Shown one piece after another: positions 22,890 through 32,807 of a stretch of DNA of 64,000 nucleotides. Every line of letters starts with the position of its first letter. Position 1 is the stretch's first letter. The notes below the pieces were generated by a model, which saw only the letters and a list, made by a program, of their open reading frames with translations, made no database searches and had not been told where the DNA came from. The translations under genes were made by a program, and so were the position numbers. The DNA comes from Tetracentron sinense (Eukaryota; Streptophyta; Magnoliopsida; Trochodendrales; Trochodendraceae), in assembly GCA_015143295.1 (NCBI GenBank), contig CM026560.1, positions 8,186,501 to 8,250,500 on the forward strand. Reading direction: 5' to 3'.

Positions 22890-24408
22890 CCTCGGTAAGT
22901 ATAAGATTGACTGATCGAGATGAGCCAGTTGTAGAAGGTTTGGAAACCGACCTTAACAGCCTAGTATCTCCTCAACATGTATGGCAGCAAATCCCTGATT
23001 TAGAGGCAAGGGTATTTGGAACTGAACAAGGCATCCTAGAACAGAAAAACATCATGTAGGATATCTCGAATGCCGTGAATAGGAAGCAACCGTCCTCCTC
23101 GTCGAACCACTCGCCTTAAACTGATCAAATCCACCATCTCACAATCCATCACCTTCAAACCGACAATCTCACGATCCATTACTGTTGAACCAACCATCTT
23201 TTAACATCCCGCCACCACGCATTGACTGGTATGAGGAGAAGGAGGCGTGGATTACACAGAATACAAAGTAGCCAGACATATCAACCAACTCAGCCCACAC
23301 CCCAGACTTCTACAAGGACAGGATTGAGAGGTTCGAATAATTGGTGAAGATAACCCAGAGGTCTTACAATTTAGCATCTACTGACTTTCGACATATGTGT
23401 CTGCATCCGGGGATTCAATTGCCTCGAGACTTCAAAATGCCTGAATTTGATAAATACAATGGAAAAGGATGCCCGGAGACACACCTAAAAGTTTACTACG
23501 GAGAGTTATTCCAGCTAGAGCCTGGTGACAAGCTGTTGGTGCAGCTATTTCAGAGAAGTTTGAAGGGACCAGCCCTACAGTGGTTTACTAATGTTGACCC
23601 AGCTAAGGTCCATACATAGGAAGACCTCTGTGAGGCATTTTTTGCTCAATACTCTTACAACATTGACTTGGTATCATAGAGAGCATATCTAGAGAGAATG
23701 ACTCAAAGAGAGAATGAATCCTTTATCGAATATTCTGTTCGATGGAGGGAAAATACTGGAAAGATGAACACTCCTCTACCCGAGGACGAGTTGGTGACCA
23801 CATTCCTCCGCACACTCAAGCATCCATTCAAGACTCTGCTATCAGCCGAACCTATTTCTAATTTCAGCACTATGGTCAAATGTAGGGCCAGGATTGATGC
23901 TACAATGGGAGATGTGGGAATAGTTGACATGTTCTAAGGATACAAGGGGGCGTCATCCTCTAGCCATCCTCAACCATCGCGAAGAGATACAGAGAGAAGA
24001 GAGGATGAGGTGCAAATGGTGACAGCAATGGCTATCCATGTTCCCCATTTATCCAAGCGACCCCGACAACCCGAGCTGACTCAACAACAACTTACCTCAC
24101 AGTAGATGATATTTAAGCAAAAAAGGAGAAGACTCTTCACTCCCATGACGTAACTCCTCTCTTATCCACTAGATAAGAAATTGGTCACGCTTAGGGAAGC
24201 CAAGCTGCCACAAGTCATGCTGCCAAGGACATACAGGGTTGACCAGTATTGTGGGTATCATCAAGCTCTGGGGCATTCCATTGATATGTGTTTTGATCTA
24301 AAGCATACAATCCAAGATTTGCTTGAAACGGGAAAGATTCAGTTTGAACTAGGGAACACCGACATCAACCAGGCCCCTCTCCCTAATCATGCAGTAGCAG
24401 GAAACTGA
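22890..24408 (+). pseudogene. gag: Tat/Ogre-like gag pseudogene
   Basis: A single frame is readable through several stops (for example 23338-23340, 23617-23619 and about 23680) in blocks 23341-23619, 23698-23937 and 24181-24408. The block MPEFDKYNGKGCPETHLKVY followed by LVQLFQRSLKGPALQWF, then ENESFIEYSVRWRE and LVTTFLRTLKHPF, is the characteristic gag of Tat/Ogre elements. The C-terminal knuckle is C-GY-H-QALG-H-SIDM-C (24250-24291), a CX2HX4HX4C variant seen in that lineage. Gag would build the particle; this copy cannot make a full protein. The start is uncertain. Confidence 0.75.
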
Positions 24409-24876
24409 GGCGCACCAGCCTAAGCCACTCTATAGCCGGCTTTGAGCAGTTTCACCAGTTCTTTGTCTTTTTGCTTTATTCCTTAATTTCTCTTTTTTGC
24501 AAATGGTCATGATGGCCCAAGTTGAAGTCTTCCCGGTCAGTTAGCATATTGGCTAGTGGCCACTTGTCTTTATCTTCCGCAATTCATTCTGTACATTCTT
24601 ACATACTCTAATGAAATCTCTCACTTTTGTTAAACCTGTCTTGCTTATTACTCCGAGATGCTTAGTTTTAGGAACTGAACTAGATTCTAAGCCTGCAAAG
24701 GATAGTTGCATGATGATCGGGTGAGTAATCTAAAAACTCATGACCCTTTCATGAATTAGAAAGGTACTCTGCTCCCTAAAGATTTCAAGGCGAGCTACCA
24801 ATCCATCAGAAGACAAGAAGCAAAGGAGCGATGAAGACCTCCCCGAGCTATCAAACATCAAACATATTTGAACAAG
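24409..24876 (+). other. Non-coding stretch after gag of the Tat/Ogre-like element
   Basis: No protease or RT follows gag. The sequence is T-rich at first and has no sustained frame. It ends in ACAAG (24872-24876), the target site duplicated by element A. Confidence 0.6.
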
Positions 24877-25192
24877 TGTAAATCCCTAAATAGGTGTTGG
24901 CAAATTCCGTGATCATTAGATAGGTCAGTTGAGTCGAGTCCTCGAGTCATGTTCAACTTGTCAGAAAAGAAGAGAAGAGCTAAAGCTTAAAGAAGATAGA
25001 AGAAAGAGAAGAAAAAGGTTCTACTCCGGATCTAGACAGGTAATGGACTTAGAGACCCCTACCTAGGTTTGATTTGACTTAGATAACTCTAAAAATACCT
25101 AGGAGGATAGATTTAAGCCTACCAAAGTTATTTGATCTTAGTTGAATCAAATAAAAATAAAATGAATTAATTTTGGCAAAAATTCTGTCTCA

Positions 25193-25377
25193 ACCGATCG
25201 CTCGGTATTGCGACCGATCGATCGGTGGCCTACCGAGCGATCGGTGGCTATCGACTGGACTAAATATTTGTATGGGGAAAATTTCCAGAGAGATGTTTTA
25301 AGACCGAGCGATCGGTCATTAGAACCGATCGATCGGTTGTGAACCGAGCGATCGGTTGTGAGCACCGATCGATCGGT
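25193..25377 (+). promoter_or_regulatory. Seven ACCGATCGATCGGT-type palindromes upstream of LTR TATA
   Basis: Copies start at 25193, 25213, 25232, 25303, 25324, 25343 and 25364, mixing ACCGATCGATCGGT, ACCGAGCGATCGGT and its complement ACCGATCGCTCGGT. A 57-bp spacer divides three from four copies. The array ends 45 bp before the TATA box. The same array is repeated in the 3' LTR at 35048-35232. Palindrome clusters have been reported in Sirevirus LTRs; what binds them is not known to me. Confidence 0.8.
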
Positions 25378-25422
25378 CCCCGTAAAAAGAATTTTTCTTT
25401 TTCTGGATTCCTTTTTTAACCC

Positions 25423-25430
25423 TATATAAA
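25423..25430 (+). promoter_or_regulatory. LTR TATA box of element A
   Basis: TATATAAA lies 45 bp after the palindrome array and about 680 bp before the LTR end; the transcription start is expected some 30 bp downstream. The 3' LTR copy is at 35278-35285. Confidence 0.7.
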
Positions 25431-26110
25431 CAACTTTTGAGAGACCTAATTCGTGTCTTTGATAATTTTTGAAAGAGTAGAGGTCTGAGAAACTCTTCTA
25501 GGGTTTTTCTAATTGTTTTTATTAGATCTTTGTGATCCCTCCTCTTTCTTAGATCCTAGAGAATGCAAGTATAGATTAAAATCTTTGATCTTGCATTGTG
25601 TGATCTCAGATCTGTATGAGATCCCTCTAGGGTTTGAAATTTACTAAATTGATTCACAACCCTACACCTTGTGTGTGTGTCCGGTGTTTGATCCGGAGCC
25701 TTCGTGGAAGGAGATCGATCGTGTGTGATCGTGGATTTGAAGTTGCTTGAAAAGATTTGGTCGGTGTGGAACCGAAGCTGCTAAGGCGGAGATCGAACCT
25801 GCTGGTTCGTGGAAATCAAGAGTAAGAGTCTATACCTAGGAACATAGTTTCTGTTTTGGTAAGGTCTTATCTTGTACTTGATATCTTTTCATAGTGAAGT
25901 TTATTGCTGGACAAGGTCCCGTGGTTTTTTCCCGTTAGGGTTTTCCACGTAAAAATCTTCTGTGTTTGATTTGTGTGGATTGTCTGATTGAGTTAATCAT
26001 TGATTTTTAAACATATTAATTGAAAAATTAAAATTGGTTAGAAATTATTAGATAGACCTATTCACCCCCCCTCTAGGTCTTAGAGATCATTGATCTGGAT
26101 AAATTTCAAT

Positions 26111-26122
26111 TGGTATCAAAGC
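26111..26122 (+). other. Primer-binding site of element A
   Basis: TGGTATCAAAGC starts two bases after the LTR. It matches the initiator-Met tRNA PBS TGGTATCAGAGC with one mismatch and would prime minus-strand synthesis. Confidence 0.85.
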
Positions 26123-26175
26123 TAGTTCACTGATAAGGCTAATCCCTTAAGTGTGATCCTGTATTATCCGTAATC

Positions 26176-27450
26176 ATGAGTACTCTAAGAGAAGGAGGAT
26201 CCGTCTCTCGTCCCCCACTTTTTGATGGAAATAATTATGCATACTGGAAAGCCAGAATGAGAGCCTTTCTCAAATCAATTGACGAGAGAATTTGGATGTC
26301 TATACAGAATGGGTGGACTACGCCCGTAAAAACTGTAGGTGATTTGACTGTCGTCAAATATTCTGATGAATGGACCAGAGAAGAGCTTGATTCAAGTGGA
26401 TGGAACACTAAAGGTCTCAATGCTATCTTTACTGCAGTCACTGCTGAGGAATTCAGACGAATTTCTTCATGTGAAACAGCAAAGGAGGCTTGGGACATTC
26501 TTGAAATTACCCATGAGGGTACTACCACTGTTAAAATCTCAAAACTCCAAATGTTAACCACCAAATTTGAACATTTAAACATGGACGACAATGATACTTT
26601 TGATGAATTCTATGCAAAACTTAGTGACATTGTCAACGCTAGTTTCAATTTAGGTGAGAAAATATCTGAGTCCAAAATAGTTAGAAAAGTCCTTAGATCT
26701 CTCCCAGAGAGATTTCAACCCAAAGTCACTGCAATCGAAGAGAGTAAAAATGTTGACTCTCTGAAGATTGAGGAATTGGTTGGATCACTCCAAACCTATG
26801 AACTCAATCTACGTCCATCCAAGAAGAATAAATCTTTAGCCTTGAAAACCATCAAGGAAACTTTGGATGAGGATGACAGTGATGGAGAAATGAATGAGGA
26901 AGAAATGGCTCTTTTCGTTAAAAAATTTCGAAAATTTTTTAGAACGAAAAAGAGGTTTAATCCCAAACAGGGAGGAAAATCTTTTGATAAGTCAAAGTCT
27001 AAGCCCTGGGAAAACAAGAAAAATTCCAAAAGTGGCGACAAGAAATCCCAAGGTGTTCAATGTTATGAATGCCATGGCTTCGGTCATATTTCACCTAACT
27101 GTCCTAACAAGAAGAAGAGTAAGGGCAAGGTGATGAATGCCTGTTGGGATGACAGTGATTCCGAGAATGAAGAATCGGACAGTTCCTCTTCAAGTGAAGA
27201 TACTGGAAATCATACGGCTTTCACTGTTTCCCTATCTGGGATTCTTGAGACTACCTCTGCGGTTGATGAAAAGGATAGAAGTGATGAAAGTATTCATACT
27301 GAGTCAAGTGATGACTTACTGAAGAGTCAAACTGACTCTGAAAGTGATGAAGATTTGAAAACAACTTATGATAAGTTGTATGCTGAAAGTTTAAAACTGA
27401 CTAAAACAAAAATCTCTTTGAGCAAAAAAACTCAAATTCATTCAAAATGA
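26176..27450 (+). CDS. gag: Element A gag (capsid/nucleocapsid region)
   Basis: The frame opens at ATG 26176 (MSTLREGGSVSRPPLF), 54 bp after the PBS, and gives 424 residues. Residues 15-220 form the copia gag domain (YAYWKARMRAFLKSIDERIW, VRKVLRSLPERFQPKVTAIE). A Lys-rich stretch (about 250-290) precedes the CCHC zinc knuckle CYECHGFGHISPNC at residues 296-309, and an acidic Ser-rich tail follows. Gag assembles the cytoplasmic particle and binds RNA. The stop at 27448-27450 follows a seven-A run (27424-27430). The next frame continues the same coiled-coil region without a break, so gag and pol were one frame and this end is caused by a one-base length change, real or a sequencing error. Confidence 0.9.
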   Translation: MSTLREGGSVSRPPLFDGNNYAYWKARMRAFLKSIDERIWMSIQNGWTTPVKTVGDLTVVKYSDEWTREELDSSGWNTKGLNAIFTAVTAEEFRRISSCETAKEAWDILEITHEGTTTVKISKLQMLTTKFEHLNMDDNDTFDEFYAKLSDIVNASFNLGEKISESKIVRKVLRSLPERFQPKVTAIEESKNVDSLKIEELVGSLQTYELNLRPSKKNKSLALKTIKETLDEDDSDGEMNEEEMALFVKKFRKFFRTKKRFNPKQGGKSFDKSKSKPWENKKNSKSGDKKSQGVQCYECHGFGHISPNCPNKKKSKGKVMNACWDDSDSENEESDSSSSSEDTGNHTAFTVSLSGILETTSAVDEKDRSDESIHTESSDDLLKSQTDSESDEDLKTTYDKLYAESLKLTKTKISLSKKTQIHSK

Positions 27451-29605
27451 AAGAGATACCTGTAAACTAGTAGCAGAAGAGAAGAGTGCACTAGTTAGTC
27501 AGTTGGAAAAAGAAAAAGAAGCATTTGTTATAAAAGTTCAATGTCTTTTGGAAGAGAATGTCTCATTGACTAATGTGGTCAGAAAATTAGAAGATGAAAG
27601 AGACACTTCCATGAAAGAAATTGAAGAGTTAAAAACTCTGCAAATGGAGCTGGAAACTTTTAAAGTCTCTCTTGTTGATAAGGTGAAATTTCTTGAAAAA
27701 GAACACCAAATTACCCTTAAAGACAAGACTGACTTGATTCAGAAGGTCTATACTCTTGAAAAAGAAGTGAGAATGTTTGGTAACACCAGCTGCCTAGATG
27801 AATTAGTCAGAAAGTATGGATCAAATTCTAGTAGATCTGGGATAGGACATGTTGACACACCAACTGGTCCTTTAGCTGTTGGAACAATGGCGAGTGCAGT
27901 GTTTGAGCCAATACATTCTGAACCCAAAGAAAATTTACCTTCTACATCAAGTACTAAGGCTTATACAAATATTGTAAAGCCTAGAAATACAGCTCCTAGA
28001 GTGAATGCTTTAAGGAATCAAATTCCAGTTAGAAGAAATCTTCCTCCTCTACCAAGATTCATACCCACATGTCACTTTTGTGGTGTGAGAGGTCACATTC
28101 GACCTAATTGTAATGCATTTAGGAGAGCTCCCCAAAATGGTTCATGGAACCAAAATCTGAGTCAAGGGACTCTTCAAAGGCAGATTCAGGTTCTAGCTGA
28201 AAAGTCTAGAATGTTGAGCGATGATGTTAACAGAATTGCTCAAATCTCTAGGACAAGGACTGGTCAATTTATTCCAAATGATTATTCAAGAGGAAATAAT
28301 TTGACCTATCACAAAACTAGAACTGAACAAAACAGAAAAAGGTCAAGGAGGACAAAAAGGAAAAAGATCTCTACTACACAGATTAATGATCAAAGATCTA
28401 AACAAAGTTTAAAGACTGTGTATGTGAGAAAGGAAGACCTTAAGTGCTTTGTCATTCATACTGCCTTGAAAGCCCAAAACACAGAAATGTGGTACTTCGA
28501 TAGTGGGTGTTCTCGGCATATGACAGGTAACAAGTCCTTATTTATTCAATTTGAGGACTGTCCTGATGGGACTGTTACTTTTGGTGATGGAAGCAAGTCA
28601 TTAGTCAAAGGAAAGGGTATCATCAATTCACCAGGCATACCTAAATTGAAAGATGCCTTGTTTGTTGAAGGACTGAAAGCTAATTTAATTAGCATAAGTC
28701 AACTATGTGATGATAATCATGCTGTGCACTTTACCCAAAATAAATGCTTAGTCATTAATGGTAAAGGTAAGTGTGTTCTAGAAGGATTGAGAACCACTGA
28801 CAATTGCTACGGCTTAACTCCCAGTATTATTCCCTCAAATGTCTGTTATAAGACTAGAATTGAGGAGGTTGATTTGTGGCACCGAAGACTAGGTCACATG
28901 AACTTCAAAGACCTATGTAAAATCTCTAAGCAAGAGCTTGTGAGAGGTGTTCCCAAACTAGGAAAGCCTTCTACTGCTGTGTGTGGGCCATGTCAAATTG
29001 GTAAACAAATTAGGACCCCACATAAGAAGACTTCAAGTATTGCTACTTCATATCCACTGGAATTAATTCATATGGACCTTATGGGTCCTACAAGAACTGA
29101 AAGTCTAGGTGGAAAGCGATACATCCTAGTCATGGTTGATGATTTCTCTAGAATGTCTTGGGTGGCATTTATAAGAGAGAAATCCGATGCTTTTGACAAT
29201 TTCAAAAGTATTTGCTTGAAAATTCAAAATGAGAAAAGATGCCCAATCACTCGAATTCGAAGTGATCATGGAAAGGAGTTTGAAAACTCTAAGTACAATG
29301 ACTTTTGTGATGAGTCTGGTATCAAACATGAATTTTCTGCACCTATTACACCTCAGCAGAATGGTGTAGTAGAGAGGAAGAACAGGGTTCTCCAAGAGAT
29401 GGCTAGAGTTATGCTTCATAGCAACAATCTAGCTTCTCATTTCTGGGCTGAGGCAGTTCACACTGCTTGCTATATAGTTAATAGAGTTTTTGTAAGACCT
29501 GGAACAAGGAAAACCCCATATGAGTTGTGGAATAACAAGAAACCTAGTGTAAAGTACTTTCGAGAATTCGGAAGTAAATGCTATATCCTTAAGGATAGAG
29601 AGTAA
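27431..29605 (+). CDS. pol: Element A gag C-terminus, protease and integrase
   Basis: This is the continuation of gag in the next frame from the A-run at 27424-27430; no native ATG is needed. Counting from the TTG at 27503, residues 1-95 are a coiled coil. A second zinc knuckle CHFCGVRGHIRPNC is at 190-203. The aspartic protease site WYFDSGCSRHMTGN has D333. Integrase has the HHCC zinc motif (H460, H465, C494, C497) and the catalytic triad D525, D588, E624 with 35 residues between the last two. Protease cleaves the polyprotein and integrase inserts the cDNA. The frame ends in TAA at 29603-29605, after which the same frame goes on, so this stop is a single nonsense change. Confidence 0.88.
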   Translation, partial: LKFIQNERDTCKLVAEEKSALVSQLEKEKEAFVIKVQCLLEENVSLTNVVRKLEDERDTSMKEIEELKTLQMELETFKVSLVDKVKFLEKEHQITLKDKTDLIQKVYTLEKEVRMFGNTSCLDELVRKYGSNSSRSGIGHVDTPTGPLAVGTMASAVFEPIHSEPKENLPSTSSTKAYTNIVKPRNTAPRVNALRNQIPVRRNLPPLPRFIPTCHFCGVRGHIRPNCNAFRRAPQNGSWNQNLSQGTLQRQIQVLAEKSRMLSDDVNRIAQISRTRTGQFIPNDYSRGNNLTYHKTRTEQNRKRSRRTKRKKISTTQINDQRSKQSLKTVYVRKEDLKCFVIHTALKAQNTEMWYFDSGCSRHMTGNKSLFIQFEDCPDGTVTFGDGSKSLVKGKGIINSPGIPKLKDALFVEGLKANLISISQLCDDNHAVHFTQNKCLVINGKGKCVLEGLRTTDNCYGLTPSIIPSNVCYKTRIEEVDLWHRRLGHMNFKDLCKISKQELVRGVPKLGKPSTAVCGPCQIGKQIRTPHKKTSSIATSYPLELIHMDLMGPTRTESLGGKRYILVMVDDFSRMSWVAFIREKSDAFDNFKSICLKIQNEKRCPITRIRSDHGKEFENSKYNDFCDESGIKHEFSAPITPQQNGVVERKNRVLQEMARVMLHSNNLASHFWAEAVHTACYIVNRVFVRPGTRKTPYELWNNKKPSVKYFREFGSKCYILKDRE

Positions 29606-31492
29606 CTGGGAAAATTTGAATCCCGGAGTGATGAAGGGATATTTCTTGGGTATTCCACCAACAGTAGAGCTTATCGAGTGTATAACTTGAGAACCTCTAC
29701 AATTATGGAGTCCATAAATGTAATTGTGGATGACTCTGGTGTTGAAAATGTGCAATGTGAGGATGATGAAAGTGCTGAAAATGAAGATGTTGAAATTATT
29801 TCAACTTCACCTATTGATAAGCAAACATCTCCATTAAAACCTACACATCCTAGGGTCATGAGTCCTCACACCTCCACTGATATTATTGGTGATGTTGAAA
29901 GTGGAGTGAGAACGAGGAAACAAATTGAAAATGAAGTTAGCTACATTTGCTATACTTCATCTTTTGAACCCAAGAATGTAGCTGAAGCTCTTGCAGATGA
30001 TAATTGGATAAATGCAATGCAAGAAGAGTTACTTCAGTTTACTAGGAATGATGTTTGGTATTTAGTACCTAGGCCTAATAATACAAATGTGATAGGTACC
30101 AAATGGATTTTCAAGAACAAATCTGATGAAAAAGGTACTATCATAAGAAATAAGGCTAGGTTAGTTGCACAAGGATATACCCAAATTGAAGGTATTGACT
30201 TCGATGAAACTTTTGCTCCTGTAGCCAGACTAGAATCAATAAGAATTCTTCTAGCTGTGGCTTGTAATATGAAATTCAAACTTTTTCAAATGGATGTTAA
30301 GAGTGCCTTTCTGAATGGCATTCTACATGAAGAAGTCTATGTGGAACAACCAAAAGGGTTTGAAGATCCACATCACCTTGATCAAGTTTATCGACTAAAA
30401 AGGGCCCTCTATGGTTTAAAACAAGCTCCAAGAGCTTGGTATGAGAGGCTGACTACTTATCTCTTGGAAAACGGATTTTCGAGAGGGGGAGTAGACAGAA
30501 CCCTTTTCATAAAGAAAGTGAAAGGTGATATTGTCATCGCCCAGATATATGTTGATGACATAGTATTTGGTTCCACATTAGACTTACATGCTCATTCATT
30601 TGCTGAACAAATGAAAAATGAATTTGAAATGAGCATGGTTGGTGAGCTAAGTTTCTTCCTTGGTCTTCAGATCAAGCAATTGGATTCTGGGATCTCAGTA
30701 TCTCAAATCAAATATGCAAAAAATTTAGTGAAGAAATTTGGAATGAGTTTTGCTAAGCATGCTAGGACTCCTATGAGTACTACTATAAAACTTAGTAAAG
30801 ATACTTCAGGGAAGGATGTCGATCAGACTAATTATAGAAGCATGATTGGTAGTTTGCTCTACCTAACTGCTACTAGACCCGACATAGCCTTTAGTGTTGG
30901 AGCATGTGCCCGTTATCAAGCAAATCCCAAAGAGTCTCACTTAGTTGCTGTCAAGCGTATCATTCGCTATGTGAGTGGAACTTTGTCCTTAGGCCTCTGG
31001 TATTCTTTCGATACAAATGTCATTGTTGTGGGGTATTCTGATACTGATTGGGCTGGAAATACTGATGATAGGAAAAGCACCTCCGGCGGGTGTTTCTATA
31101 TTGGAAACTGCTTGGTTGCTTGGCTTAGCAAAAAGCAGAATTCCATTTCCTTGTCTACAGCCGAGGCTGAGTATATAGCAGCTGGTAGTTGTTGCACCCA
31201 ACTTCTGTGGATGAAACAGATGTTGAAGGATTATGGAATTGATCAAAGCACTATGATTGTGTATTGTGATAACACAAGTGCAATCAATATCTCCAAAAAT
31301 CCAGTGCAACACTCTCGCACAAAGCATATAGACATTAGGCATCACTTCATCCGTGATCTTGTTGAGCAAAAAGTTGTGTCTATTGAGTATGTCCAAACAG
31401 AGAATCAATATGCGGACATTCTCACAAAACCTTTAGATTCCCTTAGGTTTGAACTCCTTAGGAAATCCATCGGTTTGTGTGGAGTTGAGTAA
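29606..31492 (+). CDS. pol: Element A integrase C-terminus, reverse transcriptase and RNase H
   Basis: The frame is the same as the preceding one and starts directly after the nonsense codon at 29603-29605; the first ATG is at 29678 but is not a native start. Numbering from that ATG, RT begins around residue 110 ([15 protein letters not shown]). It has the first catalytic aspartate D206 ([12 protein letters not shown]) and the pair D293-D294 in YVDDIVFGS. RNase H follows with D455 (YSDTDWAG), the STAEAEYIA motif and CDNTSAI, ending near [19 protein letters not shown]. The order integrase then RT is diagnostic of Ty1/copia. All catalytic residues are present, so this part looks competent. Confidence 0.9.
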   Translation: MGKFESRSDEGIFLGYSTNSRAYRVYNLRTSTIMESINVIVDDSGVENVQCEDDESAENEDVEIISTSPIDKQTSPLKPTHPRVMSPHTSTDIIGDVESGVRTRKQIENEVSYICYTSSFEPKNVAEALADDNWINAMQEELLQFTRNDVWYLVPRPNNTNVIGTKWIFKNKSDEKGTIIRNKARLVAQGYTQIEGIDFDETFAPVARLESIRILLAVACNMKFKLFQMDVKSAFLNGILHEEVYVEQPKGFEDPHHLDQVYRLKRALYGLKQAPRAWYERLTTYLLENGFSRGGVDRTLFIKKVKGDIVIAQIYVDDIVFGSTLDLHAHSFAEQMKNEFEMSMVGELSFFLGLQIKQLDSGISVSQIKYAKNLVKKFGMSFAKHARTPMSTTIKLSKDTSGKDVDQTNYRSMIGSLLYLTATRPDIAFSVGACARYQANPKESHLVAVKRIIRYVSGTLSLGLWYSFDTNVIVVGYSDTDWAGNTDDRKSTSGGCFYIGNCLVAWLSKKQNSISLSTAEAEYIAAGSCCTQLLWMKQMLKDYGIDQSTMIVYCDNTSAINISKNPVQHSRTKHIDIRHHFIRDLVEQKVVSIEYVQTENQYADILTKPLDSLRFELLRKSIGLCGVE

Positions 31493-32615
31493 TGGTGTAC
31501 TTATTTCATAGCCTATGTGTTTTTCATGTTCTATTTAAGTCATAGAGCTATTTTTTTTGTTATTTTCTTTGTTATGACCTTATTTATCCTATCTTTTAGC
31601 TTAATGTTATTTCCTTGAAATCATATTTAACTATATAATCCAAGGATAAATATATCATAGGATTGAATAAAATAGGAAAGTTCAATTGTTGGTTCGATCT
31701 TGTGATTGAGTTTGGTCATGCTAATTAACCTCAGTTAGAGTTGAGCATACAATGATGTTCTAATTTGCACAAGCACTCTGACTGATTATTTAGATGGTTT
31801 TAGTTCCTAAATAAAGGTTCTGATATTATACCATATGGTTCCCTAGATTAATCAAATCTAGTATAACCAATGTCATAAAAATTCCATAAGGTGAGCCCCC
31901 TAGATATAAAAATTATTGACATGGAGAGGACTACCTGTGAGTTTGTGTGATAGCTACTAGTGAATGCAAACAGTAAGTAATGGCTACCTAGACAAACAGT
32001 AGGTATCTATATGGATTGCTAGTGTGAAAGCCCCTACTGTCATTAGAAAGAGCTACCTTCTCACTTGAGTGAAAGTCACCAGTGTGCTAGTGTCTATATA
32101 TGTGTACTCCAAAAAGAATTTACATAATGAGTACAATTTGACTGAAAAAGAAATGAAATAATTTATTAGTCAAATATGGGGTAAAAATTGCTCATCAGAT
32201 AAATATGGATGATTATTGGTTTTAACACTAGTTTTTGAAAATTTTAGAGTATCATTTGAAATATAATGTCAAAATCTAGATTAAGGAAGGAAACCAATTC
32301 AACGAGTCAAGTAATGAATTTTGATTTCATACTCACATTACTTCTAATTGTATCTTGACTCTGATTGTGAATTTGATGCAAATACCATATTTAATCACCG
32401 GTGAAAATCAATTAATGTTTTAATAATCCTTGTTTATGCCTATACTTGATATATCAATTCTTGGGTGATTATTATCTATGATTTTGATGAAATCACATAT
32501 TGCAAATTTTTTTTATTAGTTGGTCATTTTGAGGTGAAAATGTATTTTAAATGTTCCATTGGTTGAGGGGGAGAAAAGGTTTTAACTGTGAAAATTTTTG
32601 AAAAATTTTCAGAGC
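31493..32615 (+). other. Non-coding region between pol and env-like gene in element A
   Basis: About 1.1 kb of AT-rich sequence without a sustained frame. Near its right end is a polypurine run GAGGGGGAGAAAAGG (32565-32579), similar to the tract before the 3' LTR. Confidence 0.7.
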
Positions 32616-32673
32616 ACCGATCGCTCGGTGCTAAAGACCGATCGATCGGTCTTTCGTGAACAGGGTTATAAAA
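32616..32673 (+). promoter_or_regulatory. Putative internal promoter of the env-like gene, element A
   Basis: Two 14-bp palindromes, ACCGATCGCTCGGT (32616-32629) and ACCGATCGATCGGT (32637-32650), precede a TATA-like TATAAAA (32667-32673). The palindromes are the ones found in this element's own LTR promoter. The env-like frame opens 130-240 bp downstream. A promoter function is inferred from this arrangement and from the parallel arrangement in element B (55230-55456). Confidence 0.55.
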
Positions 32674-32807
32674 CCCTCATTTCTATTTTTTTGTTCACTT
32701 GTTCTCCGATCTCCAGAGCGATCTCTCGGTTTCCTCTCCTCCAAATCTTTCCTACGAACATTCCATTCTACTCTAAAGGTTTCCCAAGGATCTAAAAGGT
32801 AAGAGTT

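Larger units (their letters stand above)
24877..26108 (+). repeat. 5' LTR of element A (1232 bp)
   Basis: It starts TGTAAATCCC and ends AAATTTCA. The last part contains CACCCCCCCTCTAGGTC (26062-26078), a run shared with the ends of the other two Sirevirus-like LTRs here. It has seven palindromes (25193-25377) and a TATA box (25423-25430). Confidence 0.93.

Noticed and set aside
25193-25377. Regularly spaced palindromes resembling a CRISPR array
   Set aside because: Plant LTR context, 14-bp palindromes with irregular 5-57-bp spacing, no cas genes; a promoter-proximal motif cluster fits better.
27503-27505. TTG at 27503 and ATG at 29678 as true gene starts
   Set aside because: Both lie inside a continuous gag-pol frame broken by a one-base change and a single stop; the coding pattern continues upstream of each.
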